Below are positions 1 through 13,735 of a stretch of 64,000 nucleotides of DNA, in pieces. Position 1 is the stretch's first letter; each line of letters opens with the position of its first letter. The notes under the pieces were generated by a model. It did no database searches and had not been told where the DNA came from. It saw only the letters and a list, made by a program, of their open reading frames with translations. Origin of the DNA: Sipunculus nudus (taxonomy: Eukaryota; Annelida; Sipuncula; Golfingiida; Sipunculidae); NCBI GenBank assembly GCA_026874595.1, contig CM049321.1, forward strand, positions 17,002,479 to 17,066,478. The letters are read 5' to 3'. The position numbers and the translations under genes were made by a program.

Positions 1-1185
1 GATTGGTTCAATCAATTTTCTTATTAATAATTTGTTAAAAAGCATTTGCAGGGGCTCGCTGGAGCAAGGTCTCTGCTCAAACGAGCCAAAGACCTGACTC
101 CCATAATGATGGGATAAGAATCATATACCACGTGTCTAGGTCTTTTCCGGTTGGGCTTCCACACTAGCCCCGTGTATACCGCTGTACTCTTTTATCTGAA
201 ACGTCACATCTCTTTTTGTCCCATTTTACAATGCCATGACGTGGGCCGAATGTTTAAAGTAGGGCTTTCGAACAGTTCGAAGGAAAGGGGTTATTCACAT
301 TTGGATGTCACGCACTGACGACAGTTTCCGCCCACAAACACGCATAGTGTTATTGTTTGATCGAATTCTGATTATAATTTCTCAAGTCACATCATGCCTC
401 TTACCATGACTGTAATGTGATCAGGGTAGTTAGTATGAATTAATTTTTCAAACGAGCGGCATTAGAACTGAGTAAATTGATTCTGGTTATAGTAAGTCCA
501 TTCCGGAAAACGCACACTCTCTAATCAGATGTTCAAATTGGGTTTAGTAACAGTCATTATATATCAATAAATGGAAAAATCAGAATCACAGCTAATTAAC
601 ACATACACGCCACCTGCAATTATTCTAATTACGCAAAATTATACATCCGGAGTTTCTTGCTATGTTAATCAGATACCACGTAAATCACAGTCTTCGGCTC
701 GTTACTTGTAGTTTGTGTGCTGGATGGGCTCGGCCTTATCCCCCCCCCCCCCCCGCCTATAACCAAAACCTATTATTTAACCTATATTTTCTTGCTCTAT
801 AAATACTTTTATAGATTAAACCGGGACCCAGCAGTGGTTCCGGCCTGGTGTGGACTACAATAACTAAAGATTCCGTAACCCATTTGAGGGGTAAGGATAA
901 ATTCAAATTACCAAAGCTTTATATCGCTTTTATCTAAAATAGCAAAGTCCCCATCAACATAACGTATTTACAAAGCTCGTTCAAATGATATAAATAATAT
1001 ACACGTAATGTCAGTATTGAGGTCTTCAGGGTTCAAAGCTAGAAACTAGCGACTCATGATTATGTGGTATAGTGGAAACAGACCAAATTGTTGCCTGAAA
1101 TCGGTTTGTAGCATAGTTACAGACAGTTCTGGGACACGCACTAGGATTACTAGACCTTAAAAAGACTTGCGAAAAAGATTCCGGA
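1..1185. other. Gene-free AT-rich stretch with a poly-C tract
   Basis: I see no supportable gene here. The only clear structure is a run of 15 C at 740-754, which stands out in AT-rich DNA. No long ORF, RNA gene or mobile element was recognised. Confidence 0.6.
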
Positions 1186-1484
1186 TTGACTTATTTTGTA
1201 GAGGTAACCGCCTCCATTTTTAATGCTTGTTTAACTAAGTACGTATTACATCTGCAGGGTCCCATTCCGGTTTCGGACAACGTGACAGGGGAAGCCCTGA
1301 AATGCGCACTCGTTTGTTGGCGACACACGACACACGACACACGGTGCAGTCTCTCCAATAAGCCTGCAGAGTGCACACCCTGGGAGGGGACCGACCGTGA
1401 AAAATTCCACCTCGGCTGAGTTTCCAACTCGCGATCTCCAGGCTTTGAGTCCTGTGCTTAACCCCTAAGCCACAGAAGCATCTC
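1186..1484 (-). mobile_element. Probable tRNA-derived SINE
   Basis: Read on the minus strand, about 1412-1482 resembles a tRNA gene. There is an A-box-like TGGCTTAGGGG, then an anticodon-arm-like segment (CAGG ... CCTG), then a degenerate B-box/T-arm (GAGTT-GGA-AACTC). A GC-richer body of about 220 bp without coding character follows toward 1186, including a short CGTGT repeat (1321-1342). A tRNA-like head joined to an unrelated body is the standard plan of an RNA polymerase III SINE. I did not find the 3' tail or target duplications, so the low-coordinate boundary is uncertain. The T-arm departs from the GTTCRANYC consensus, so a working tRNA gene is unlikely. Confidence 0.45.
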
Positions 1485-1489
1485 GATTG

Positions 1490-4400
1490 ACTCAGTTAAC
1501 TGGTAAACCACCATATGTGTTTTTGAAAGTGCATACTGTGTATTAACATTTCTCCGGCACAAGCCTACACACGGCATTTATTATATTTTGCATCACTGGC
1601 ACCTCGTATGCATTAGTCATCCCTGTTACTTTCTGTAGAATCGACAGTCAAAAAAACTTTTATATTATCTGCTGATAGTCAATAAAAATGCAGTCATATA
1701 ATGTTCGATAAAATTTATTCACATCATAATGGATACACTTGGTGCAGGTAATATTATGGCGAGAAAGCGAAAATGGAAACCCGATGAAACAAAAGAAAGG
1801 AGAATCGCGGAAATTGAACCCCGCGAATACAGTCAAGCCCGCTTATTGTCATGTCGGTGGTGCGGCAATAAATTATGATAATAACCGGGATGTGACATTA
1901 TGCGGGCTTCAACATCGATGTCCTTTTGAGTCATAAAAGAAGCGTAATGTCTCTAATGATATTAAAAAATCGTCTGTAAAAAGGGAACCGAAACATTTAT
2001 GAATATTTTTATTGCATACGGCATATCAAATTACGTTTATGCGCACCCGACGATTTCTTTCCTGTATGTTTTGTGCCGCATGCCGCAATAACTGACAAAA
2101 GTTCGACTTGCCAACAGAAAGAGACGTAGCGTCTGGGTCATGAGGTCAAATGTCTGGAAATATGCGGCACAGTTATAATGTTATGCGTAGGCAAACTATT
2201 TTACTAGATAATTTTTTTACCGGCTATTGCGCCTTATTTTCCGGACATCTTATATTAATGACTCAAACTTCCATGATCTTCTTTATGATAGGACTGTTCG
2301 GGAAGAGGGCATCGTCATGCCATTGTAAACTTTCTGAAGTTTCGCCGCGTTTGAGGTTTTGGACCGGGTATCTCCTCCCGTGCTCAAAAAAAAACCTCCA
2401 GCTTTTCGCGGAACCTTAAAGGGGATTTCCAATCGTATGCAACGTTTAGAGCTAGCTCGTGCTTCACAATCATCTCGGCGAAACGTCACTGAGGTGTAAA
2501 CCGCGGCCTTTCAAAGGCCAGGAGTTCATTTTGGAAGATATGTGATCACAAACATCGCCCTTGTTATCGTACGAGTTACGCAATGAGCTGGATTACCGTG
2601 GTATCTTGAGACGTTAATTTGCTATGTGACGGGGAGTGACCCGCATGCATCACTGCACCTGCCTGCCGCACACTAGTGGGAGATGCGATCGTTTGATACG
2701 CCTGACCGATTACAGGCTCTTGGCCTCGTTGATCGCCGTGTCGGCGCTTGATGTGATATTAACTGCGAACATGTATCACTGACTGGGGTTCCAAGCATGA
2801 CAATAAACGGGATTATGACAATATTCCATGATATTAAACGGTCATATTTACCATTGTTGATATAGGAAATGGTTTGGGATTTCAGATTTATGTGACAATA
2901 AACGGGATTTTCTATTAACCGATATGACACAAAGTGGGCTCGACTGTATTGAGCCAAGTACATGCAATAGGTGCTCTGAATGACTGTGAAGTGTTAAGTG
3001 TGCTGGATTCATCGCCAGTCCTCCCAGGCAGCTGTACCTTTACAGGCAGCCCATCAATTAGAGGAATAATACTGACCTGTCAGACAACGCTGTGCACACC
3101 ACAACTACCCGGTGTGGCTCACAGGGTCCGACCCGACAAGCGATTGTGGACTCGTTAATCATTGGCAGTGCATCCAAGGTTCTCAAGCGCAGTAATCTCA
3201 AAGCGCAGATCGTTCACTTGTATTGGGAAAATTCATCATTTTCAGCTCGGATTATTAAATGTTTTCGTGTCTGGCCTTTTCTAACCTCAAACTTGTTCTT
3301 CTATCGGTTATTTTATGTCCCTAATATCATCATTGTCATGGCACTATCACCATCTTTACTTGTACTTTTTTCATAGAAAGGCATAACTTGTGACTGAATA
3401 AGAATGTTCAATTCTTTATGATACTATATTTATTCATTATATTATATATTCAAATTTGTATATTAAATTAATATATTGTTGTGTCGGTCTTTGCGTTTAT
3501 CGATCTATCTGACTTTAAATCAATATCAGGCATTCCAAGTAATGCGTTTACAGTCCAGTTTAAGACTGCGACTATTGTATTTTCGTTTTAATGTTTTTGT
3601 GTGTTTCTTTCAGTCTGGAGATTTCATTTAAATATTTTGTATGTAGCGCCAGGACAAAGGCAATTCCACTATCACTGCCCGTAAATATTTCTAAGATGGA
3701 TGCATTTTATGGCGACTAAGGCACAGGCACCTATCAAGTTGACCGGGCATTTCTGACTAGAAAATATGTTTATTCGATCGAGTGAAAGAATAAAATTGAC
3801 CCCATTAGATTTATGTTGATTTTGCCGGGAATAAAATCATTCAAATCACTGGCAAGTTATCGAGGCGACGCTGAAAGTTAACGAACGGAAAATGGACGGC
3901 ACGACGGACGGACTGTGGGTATATACCATAATACGTCCCGTCATAGATGTGTCACCTAACTACATAACATATTATACAAGATCAAGATGGGGTCTGCCGC
4001 CTCTAAACACGAGCACAGACGAGGAATCCAAGGCACCTTGGCACCCTCATCCTCTGATATAATGTACTCCAGGTGCGGTCAAAATTAATGTGTGGGGGTT
4101 TCTCTGTCGGCCAAACTGAAGGTACTACAGAGTCTAAATTGTCCACGTGGCGAGATTCTAAACAACTCACGTGACTAAGGGTTTGTCCATTTTTCCATCC
4201 ACCATGTGATCACGTGCAAAAGTGCAAGGCCGTCTTAACGCATGGTCACACTGGGCAGTTGCCTAGTAGCCCTAAGGTTAGGCCTATACGGGGGGCGGGG
4301 GTCTTTACTGAGGAATAATAAGCTTCGAGGCACAAAGGGAGCCAGCATATAACAGAGCTTTCCTTAGTGATGTTGGAAAACGGTATCCTGTGAAGACCAT

Positions 4401-6790
4401 TATAGCTTTAAGCCAAACATCAAACAGATTTCTGAGAAAATATATAGACGTTAAAATTAAACAAATTCCTTTACTTAAAATATTATTCATAAATATTTTA
4501 ATACCTGGAATTTTTTTCAATTAAAATTTTAAAACGTATTTTGTATAAGTTCTATGAAAGAGTTTCTGAGTAGTTGCGAATGGGGGAGGTCCCCAGTTTG
4601 TAGCTTCGCCCAAGCACTGATATTGATATTCAGATGCCATGCTAAAGTACCCACAAGAACCACCATAAACGCTTCGTATTTACCTACTGTTACTAAAATT
4701 TATGCACGCTATGACATGTAAAATATACTTTATATCGCAGTTATTGTATAGTTCCCGCTTTCACAGCTTTCACTTGAATCATCAACCTTGAAACATAGGC
4801 CCAGGGGTGAATTGACAATCACTTTAAATTCAGTAAGAATACAGGGAATTAAGTGAGGTGTATTTACAAGTATTCAGTTTAGATAGGTGCCAGGTGTATT
4901 GTATGTAACTTCTCTGAGCAAACGAAATGCTTATTTTTATCATATATCATACATACTGCAGTTGGAACCAGTCTGCTGGGGGTACATAAGATGGCGTTGT
5001 ACGCCCGTCTCTATGATTGGCCTAGAGCAGCGGTGCCATAATAGAGCGGGGTACCAGTCTAGCCAGATGTCTGGGCAGCAGATCTGAATTGACTGCTAGG
5101 CTGGACACTCAACTGACCATCATGCTATGTACTTGTATTCACTAAATAAATGTCTCTACATTTTAACGTCTTATTGTATGTGTTTTTGTAATTCCCCAAA
5201 CAAGATCCGGCGAGCTATAACACGATCCTTACCACGGTCTCATTTGCAAAATGGATATAATGGATAGTATGATATGTTGAGCAGCCTAACGACTTCTGAA
5301 TTTAAATAAACAGTATGATATTATTTACAACCTGTCTATGGCAGCGAGTGCATATAACGTTTTTTTTTTAAGTATCGTTTACATGAGCTTTCGACCTCCG
5401 TCAGCTAAAAATACTATTCACTCTGGGAGTTACCAATACAAGGGATAAACGTTTATCGATCAGTGATAGCTAACATAATTTGTTTCTTCCCCTGTCTTTC
5501 CAGTACGTGCGTAACCTTGTTTATGGGGTCTCCCCTGTGGCTGTGTCAGTCTGGCGCGTTCCTGTGAGATGCGGGGGTTACAGTGATACAATGATCCCGA
5601 CGAAATCTAACAGGTCACCATGGAACAGCCACCATTGTCTTATAGACACTTGTACGTCATCTGTTCCCTCCGTGGAATCCAACTCAGTGCTTATCAACAC
5701 GGCCACTCTTCTACAATCCTCAGTTGTTATAGCCTCCACAGACTAAACCAGACTGTGCCTTGCACGATACTTTAAATACAGAGCCCACTAATGTATACTG
5801 AATTATTCCAAGATTCTCAGATCAAAACACATGTCGTTCAAAACACAATGTCAGTCCTAACGAACGGACTGACCTCGCCTGTGGCAACCAAGGTTGTCCA
5901 TGTTTATCATGACAAAAGATAGCGGTTGGTCGCTAGGGGTGTTTCTCATTGCAGATACAGCAGTAATAATAATGTGGTAAGTTTAAACATTGATTAATCA
6001 GGGAACTGAGGATACATAAGTCATTTCCAATACTTGATTTTCAACATAACATTACACAAAAACTTATACATTATACTTTACATGTTCTAGTATATCATTC
6101 AAATCCACAGCCTCAAGGCATTACGTCCGCTCACAGGAGCACCTAAAACTAACGTGGCTTTATATTTATTTTAAAGAAACATCCTGTTTGGTCCATTTGT
6201 GCATAAAAACTCAGCCGGGATATCTCTGCAACAGAGATTATGTATAACACATTCATAAGCCATTGAGATGCAGACAAATATATCATTACTTATGCTTGTA
6301 TCACAGTTAACTGTGTCCCATCGACTGCTAAGAAAGTTGGTAACATGCTTAGTATAAGACAGCCGAGAATGGCGTATATATAACACATTACTCACTGTTA
6401 CAGCGATTTTCCATCAAAATTACCGGGAGCCGCGTAGAAACTCCGGAAACCCTGAACCCAATCACGTAAAAAGCGAAGCAGCTCTGACCTATGCGAGCTG
6501 AGTATGCATTTTACCGTGGCTAAATGTCTTAATAAAAAAAAATAATGTTTCACCGAGTCCCAGCCCAACTCAGGTGCTTAAGGGATGCCTTAAGGAAGAT
6601 ACGAAGAAAATGTTCTCTCATAAAAGTCCTTGGTTAGAGGTCAATTGTACACAGCAGCTTTGCATTTGTGCATAGTTAACAAGATGACAAAAGCCAATAT
6701 AATATAAGGTTTGCCTCACATATTTAAAGAGAACTTAACTGGAAAACGAACTTATCCAATAGGCTTGACTTGCGATAATTAACTGACGCA
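1490..6790. other. Gene-free stretch, nothing clearly supported
   Basis: Several ORFs of 60-96 codons occur, which is the chance expectation at this base composition, and none shows a recognisable domain or splice context. One 17-bp direct repeat (TGACAATAAACGGGATT) occurs near 2798 and 2892. Otherwise I see no gene, RNA gene or repeat family. Confidence 0.5.
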
Positions 6791-6793
6791 TAC

Positions 6794-6819
6794 TATATAT
6801 ATATATATATATATATATA
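6794..6819. repeat. (TA)n microsatellite
   Basis: Uninterrupted TA dinucleotides, followed by AAT/ATT-rich sequence to about 6855. Confidence 0.95.
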
Positions 6820-6855
6820 CAATTTAATATAATAATAATAATTAATTAATTAGTT

Positions 6856-8280
6856 GATGTCTACTTCGATAATGTATCTGTGTAACTGAAATTGATTGAC
6901 ATTTATGAATAAACACATGTTTCTTTGAAACTTTTACCGGTTTCGGAAACAGGTTTTATTCGCAGAATTTTCACAGTTTATCCACAATCATATTAATAAT
7001 TATGTTACATGTGATTTAGGTTTTCTAACTAAAAACACTAAAGAAGTACGTAATAAAAACTTGATAGTTTTATCTAATTAGTGTTTTAAGGTTTTTATTG
7101 TTATTTGTTCACTTATACAACACGAATGAACCTGGATTTCATACCTTGTGTAACCTAAAATGTGCTGACTAAGGATGGTTATCTTTTACTAATGCAGGTG
7201 CGTTATAATAAGAACTGCGAATTTAATATGTTTTATTTTTCAGAAAGAGAGAGAGAGAGGGATCAAGAGATCAAAATACATTTTCTGTTGGCACAGCTGT
7301 TCCCGTCAAACAAATACTTTTAAGTTCAAGACATTTCGCTTCTGGGAATCACTCAGGCACGTTTAAAAGGCCTTTGTAAAAACCCAGCAAATATTTCCGA
7401 CTTGCAATCGATGTTCCCTGGGCAATTTTTGTCACATCAAATTTAAACTGGCGTTGAGTCCTGAGTGAACTCAATTCTTCTCGACATTTGAAGGTCTGGC
7501 TAACCTTTATTCGGCGAAACCTTAGGCGATGCTCCTTCCCATAATTCCATCGGCCTCGTACATCACGCTTTGTAATCAAGCGTAACACCCAAGAGATCGT
7601 TAGCGAGGAAATGTTATCCCGGGTTTAAATTATCGAGAGGGACATTATCTCCTGCTACACCGACAGCCATGTCAAACCCACCAAAATTATATCCTCTAGG
7701 TCATTATCGATCGCGTCTGTTTTCAGACAAGGTTACAGTCGCTGTCGATACACTCATCTTTTTGTCGCCCGTTGGGAATCTTCGCACTTGTTAGTCGCAG
7801 CTGTTGATAGGAAAGGCAGGGCTCTGTGCTTATTTCAAAGTGAGTCCCCTGGAACGTCATTAATCAATACGTATGATACTATCCTCTTACTTTCTTTTTT
7901 CTACAGTATTGATGGTAGTTGTAAAATGGATTACCCGAAGGACGCATATCCTCACTTGCGTTCCTAATATTTTCTGTATGAAGCAAGGTAGTAATTTATC
8001 GCTTCTTTTGTCCTTACTAAGTACTGGTGAAGAAGGAACAGGAGAATCCGAGACAAATGACCAAATTCGAGAACAGAGTAAAGATTTCGCTAAGAAGCAG
8101 CCTAAAATTTGAATTTCTTGTAATAATTTTATAGTCAAAACAAGTTAAAATGTGAATTGGGATTGTACAGAAAATTGTAACAATTATTCCAATCAATTTA
8201 TTATAAACAGGTTTGGAATACATGGTTCCTTATCTCCAGCCTGATAGTTATCTCATGACATATTAAGAATTACCACTCAA

Positions 8281-8282
<2 letters not shown>
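6856..8282. other. Gene-free stretch
   Basis: AT-rich non-coding sequence with a short (GA)n at about 7245-7258. ORFs of 68-83 codons at 7349-8223 overlap on both strands and have no domain character; I treat them as chance. Confidence 0.5.

Positions 8283-8336
<54 letters not shown>
8283..8336. repeat. (AT)n microsatellite
   Basis: About 27 perfect AT dinucleotides, one of at least ten long TA arrays in the window. Confidence 0.95.
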
Positions 8337-8339
<3 letters not shown>

Positions 8340-11300
8340 TTGTTGCAGATGAAAGTGTACAGTAATGAAACTGTGATATTTCAATTTTTCCTGAATTTTC
8401 TATTATTATAATTTTACGTCTTGACCGTATGAAATTTTTATCAAAAACCTATAAATTAAACATTTTTTTACAGCGGGAAAAAAATGCATGAAAATGTGCC
8501 TGAGAAACATCTTTTTTACCGTTTTTCAACGTCTTTTTTTTAAAAATGAAAATGTTAAGCATATGGCACTTTGCTTAATGAAGATAGGAGCTGCTGACAT
8601 TTGCCTGTATTCACCACAGCTTTTTCTGATATAATAAATATATGACGAATTAACATCCTATAACAATGAGAAGATAGGAATACTGATCGATACAAGATAG
8701 GCCCAGTGTATCACAGTTTTCATCTAGATGTATGCAATCCTCAGCGGTAACTGGTAGCCTCTCCATCCAAATCCCGGACCCCCTAACTGCATGAGCAATA
8801 ATTGGGAGTGGGTCATGGCGCGTACGGGGTCAAGGTGAATATTAGTAGCAGGTGCAGATCGTATTGACTTAATACAATTATTGTGCCAAATTTGCCGCTG
8901 ACGAAGGTAGAGCCATATTCCGGGTAGAGAAAATAGGAAATGACAGAAAGAAAACGTTAAATCGAAGGTTTTGCACTTGGGAGACCTTAATAGACTCTCT
9001 CCAACACAATCCTATCTTAATATTTAAGTAAACGTATCAACATCTATAAAGCCTCTTTTTCTACAAGGGGGGGGGGGGGGTGAGGACAATACAATTATCT
9101 ATTGCTCTGGGAAATATTATGAGTCTGATGTTTACCTCTCAACCAAAACATCGTAGACTGTTTCCCATTAAAATGACCCTAAGAACAAGTCGATCCATAG
9201 TTTATCGGTGTACTAGGCTACTCGTAGACTGATACCCTGTTCTCTTCTTGTCGGCTAAGCTCAGCGGGGCGAAAAACACATCGCCATTTCCTGGAGGTGT
9301 GCAATCACTGGAAGAATCGCATTTGTAAACTCTGTATAAACGAAGGTTGTAAATAGTGTTACAGCCTGCATATATTTTGTATTTCACTGTAGACAAACGA
9401 TAACATACAAAGTCTGGGCAAAATTCCAAATATTCGAAGAATTGTTATCTCCAGTAGATTTTATGAAAATTAATTACCAAACAAAAGACCAGCATTATAC
9501 TCCTTTCGCCAGAGGAATTTTCTTTAAAAGGAAAATGTTTAAATGATTTTTTTTTCCATTACAAATCTTCATTCCTCCTAAAAAAGACGTCACGGTGACG
9601 CATTTTACCCGGTTCACGCATGGACTATGGGTGAAAATTGCTCCTGTGACGATTTTTACGGAGCTACGGACATTAACGCCATTCCGGCCATCTGACATTA
9701 GAGAGTCTACGACCAGTGAACTTGCGGTCAAGTTAGGCTTACCTCCCCAATTTCAAGTGCCTATACTAAGCGGGGTTGTCACGGCCAATACGGATATACG
9801 CATGTACGCTGACAGACACATTAAAAAACCTTCCAGTAACATCATTTGAGCGATTTTCATGCATTTATGCATACTCGCGCACATGGAAACACAACTTTAA
9901 GGCGCCCAATCACTACCTGCCTTTTTCACCGAAAATCATGTCTTAGCTATTCGATTAAAGGGGCCCAGTGACTTATCTGACCTTTATAAACTGACGGTAA
10001 TCCCTGGACGGTAATCACCACACACAAGCTGCTTGTTTGTTTATATCAACAGTTTGACAATATATAGGGGCCCGCCAAAATAATCAAAACAAATTTAACA
10101 AGGGCATGTAGCAGCCAGTCAGATAAGCCAGAGCTTTGCAAATGGCGTTTTGCGACAAGTAAAACACTTATATGCAACCTACCACCTTAGGTTACATGTT
10201 TTCCCGTTTTCGAACATTGCTGTGTTCACAACATGATATATGAACAAGTTCATACATCCTTCACGAAGGCGTTATTAGAACTATTCGCAACCAAAATTAC
10301 CATTCGATCATAAATATATACACAGAGGAAGCCAGAAACCACATAAATTCTTTTACAAAAGGTAGGTGAATGGGCACATGTAAGTGTGTTAAAGGAACAT
10401 GTGAGTGTGTCTTCAGACAATACCTTATTTCGGAAAACAGATGAGGCTAGCACGTGAACGTATATCAGTAGAACTGTTCTATAAACTGTTGTGACGGCAT
10501 AGAAGTAAAGCCAACAGCACAAAGCTTTCTGGGCATGTGTTTCCGATTGACTCTATTGAACGTAGCGATGTTTTATACAGGAAAATGCATTTTATTACCG
10601 AAGATGCTTATAACGAGTTGATTGACAGAGGGAAGAACACCGACGCAAAATGTATGTAATATTTCATCTCTTTAATCAGGCGAATGGACATTTAAAGTAA
10701 CATCGAAAGGCGAGATATTTATTGAAAACCGTCTTAATTTATGTACACTCGGGGGCAGTTGATATTAATTAAGCGCATATGGATTGGTCCTGATTTCTGC
10801 CAATTTTTTCGAAGTGTGTGATGCAAGGCATCTTCGTTATATGTCCCAAGCTTCTGTCTGAGATCGACCTTAATCATGACTTTAATGAGCAATTCTTTGT
10901 GAGAGTACACTTACGAAACTCTAGTAAAGGTTAAAAGAAAGTCGGAAAAGGTTTAAAAGCAGTCAAGAACATGGACAGCAAAAAATTGTCCTCATCTTGT
11001 TCTCCTAAAAATGTTAATATCAAGATTTCTTATTCACCTTCATAGGTTGAGAAGTAATACTCAGGGAGTGTACCTTATCCGAGGGACCCGATGTGGCTTC
11101 CTCATAAAAAGAGATGGAACATAAGGTTTATGATTGTTATAAAGCCCGTTCAGGCAGTAGAGAATCAAAACTATAATATGGGAAAAGCCCACAGGGCATG
11201 CGTTATCTGTAGGCTCTTAAGTTTTGGCGATATTTTATACGCAGGGGTTTTACTCTATCCGAGGGCCCGTAAAATACGCTGATTGCCGGGAGAGCGTAAC

Positions 11301-12416
11301 AGATATAAATCCTGATCCTTCGTCATAATTATATGAATGGGAAAAAAATCAAGGATAAAGACACTGAAGGGAGAGAAAACATAATTACCTTGACCTAAAG
11401 AGAGAGCGTTTGGTAATGGTATATATATTTAATTGATACAACCACTTTCCACGAGCTAAATTTCATCTAACTTTTCCATTAAGACACTTTCGTTTTTTTA
11501 ATGTTATTCCAGGGATGAAAAATAATTAGAAGTAATACTCGGTGGAATGTAAAAACATCACCATTTACTAAGTAACTTGCAGGATGTTTATCCACATCTG
11601 GGATAATTATAAACAGACCTGATGTCGGCGTTCAAAGCAGGACAGCTCTTAGTAAAACTGCACTAAGTAAATTATACAGAGATAATGGGGCTAAGATACT
11701 GAAAAGTGACCCATGGGTCACGGCACTCAACTGATGAGCACTGAACGGCGTAGGGAAAATGGCAAAAGCAACAATGCTATACCGAGGAAAATAAAAGAAT
11801 CGTAATATTTGTGGATCTGTGATGAAGTTACATTTTATCAATTTACATAATTAAGATATAGGTGAAAATGTATCTTACATTTCTGCTTAAACGAAAAAAA
11901 AAAAAAAATGATCGGCTCAAATTAGATTACCACATTAGGGAAACAAACAGTACTTAAAAATGTATAAAATAAAAAAAATTGGGTGATATCACAAATCTTA
12001 AGAAGCATATAAAGATGTTAGGAATCAAAAGCTGAATTATAGACATCCTTTGTCTCCGATTTTAGGAAACAATGTATACGAAATATTACGGAAATATTAA
12101 AATAATCACAAACTTTTTCTAAAATATTTGGGAAAAATAATCAACCAAAATTGCTTTTAACGCACATTTTTATATTTCTGTGTCAAGTTAGAAACTTCAA
12201 TCCTTATGGTCATGATTGATTACGACATGGCAAGGTTTTCAAATTATAAAAATCCTGATGAGGCAAACTATTAAAAAAAACAACAATGATGGCCATAAAA
12301 TCCCATGAACACTTAGCGTTATTTAAATGAAAGCTATCAAATGCCATATGTAAAGATATTAGATCCAACCATGATGCATTGATAGTCACAGAATGTCTGT
12401 ACCCATAAGTTCTACG

Positions 12417-12420
<4 letters not shown>
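8337..12420. other. Gene-free stretch with a poly-G tract and a CRE-like palindrome
   Basis: A run of 14 G lies at 9067-9080. At 9588-9600 CGTCAC-G-GTGACG forms a short palindrome with TGACG half-sites on both strands. The segment 9590-9770 is somewhat GC-richer than its surroundings and contains overlapping ORFs of 84 codons (plus) and 78 codons (minus); neither has recognisable domains. I assign no gene. Confidence 0.45.

Positions 12421-12463
<43 letters not shown>
12421..12463. repeat. (TA)n microsatellite
   Basis: Perfect TA array. It is the sole reason for a 113-codon minus-strand ORF here (Tyr-Ile repeats), which I reject as coding. Confidence 0.95.
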
Positions 12464-12467
<4 letters not shown>

Positions 12468-13223
12468 ATGCTTTTTAGTTGACAAGTGCTTTGCACTAAT
12501 ATAAAAACCATTCCAGACAGTTACATATCCGTGCCCATGGGTTCGGTGCATTTCCTGACGTTAACTTTACCGGGTCTGTCTTTGTGTAAATGAATCAATT
12601 TTTTTCAAGTCCCTTAGTCCTTACATGTTCCTGAGAAAAATGGGTGGCGGGGGGCTGCGTCGATCGGGTTGGGTTGGGGGCGGTGTTGGACTCGGTATCC
12701 TTCATGTAAGTAAACAACTGCGCCTTGAGTACTGGTAGACTTTATATACATAACTCTTTCATGCCGAAGTTTAGAAAAAAAGCTAAACTTTGCGAGACTC
12801 TGCAAATCTAAAAAAGCGTGTCTTGAGTTGCACATCATTGATAATGTATCATCATATTGCATAGATTGAGACTGACACAGTGTGTGGTTATTAATGTTTG
12901 CATTATTAAAATAATCGATATGGTCTTTAAGAACAGGTGTGTATTTTATTAAAATATTTGAGGGAATATTGTCTTCGTCTATTTGAAGGTGCAGTACTAA
13001 AAGTCGAAGGTTGAGCTCACGTAAGTACGGCTTATTTTTGTTTCCTTGAGTCTGTAATGTTTAGAGAACGTATATTTTGTAAATGCTCGGTCAATTTTAA
13101 TTATCCCATTAAATCGATGTGCATCATTAAAACGACACATCCATCGCTACCTGAAAATAAAAAAACATTATCGCATGGTCGGAGATCCGAAATTTTAAGC
13201 AAAAGTCGGAGGTCCGTGTCTGT

Positions 13224-13226
<3 letters not shown>

Positions 13227-13271
<45 letters not shown>
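13227..13271. repeat. (AG)n microsatellite
   Basis: About 22 AG dinucleotides followed by an imperfect AAAACGAGAGAG extension. A 72-codon minus ORF encoding Ser-Leu repeats is an artefact of this array. Confidence 0.95.
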
Positions 13272-13274
<3 letters not shown>

Positions 13275-13607
13275 CGAGAGAGGGAATTCATATTGTAAAA
13301 AAGTGTGGCCTTATAGTCTGATATAACCGACGATGTCAGTCTCATCCGACTTAAAACTTTGCCTCCTTGGTCTTTAGGGCCGATAAATTCTTCATTGAGT
13401 CACAGGTCAAATGCAATAACAACACTTGATATATGAGAATACATGTATGTTTTGTAGGCGATGTACAAATACCTGTAATAGTTTTTAACGTCATTTTTAT
13501 TGGTTTTACTTATTTTTGCGGTAATGGTTCTGTCACTACCCTTCCATAAGAGGTCGTTTATACTCAAAACAAATTTTTAACAGTTAGAGATCGACGGCTG
13601 GGACCAG

Positions 13608-13735
13608 TAGGAAGAAGAAGGTTTATTCTGGAAAAAAGGCCACAGGCTCATAGTTCCTACAATACAATCAGCATTTACAAGTCTTATCATACAAGAGAAA
13701 ATGTAGAGATCATAATTATGATAAATTTAAATTAA
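13608..13735 (-). mobile_element. Possible retroelement 3' tail
   Basis: On the minus strand the text approaches an AATAAA signal (plus-strand TTTATT at 13622-13627) and then runs into (TTC)n at 13610-13620. A polyadenylation signal followed directly by a short tandem tail is typical of LINE or SINE 3' ends. Adjacent AT-rich repeats (TAA, AAT) extend to about 13895. No coding remnant was recognised upstream, so this is a weak call. Confidence 0.3.

Noticed and set aside
1412-1482. Functional tRNA gene
   Set aside because: The T arm and B box deviate from consensus, and no complete acceptor stem is apparent; a SINE head fits better.
12210-12551. 113-codon minus ORF
   Set aside because: It reads through a (TA)n microsatellite as Tyr-Ile repeats; the flanks have no domain character.
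13127-13345. 72-codon minus ORF with Ser-Leu repeats
   Set aside because: Product of the (AG)n microsatellite.
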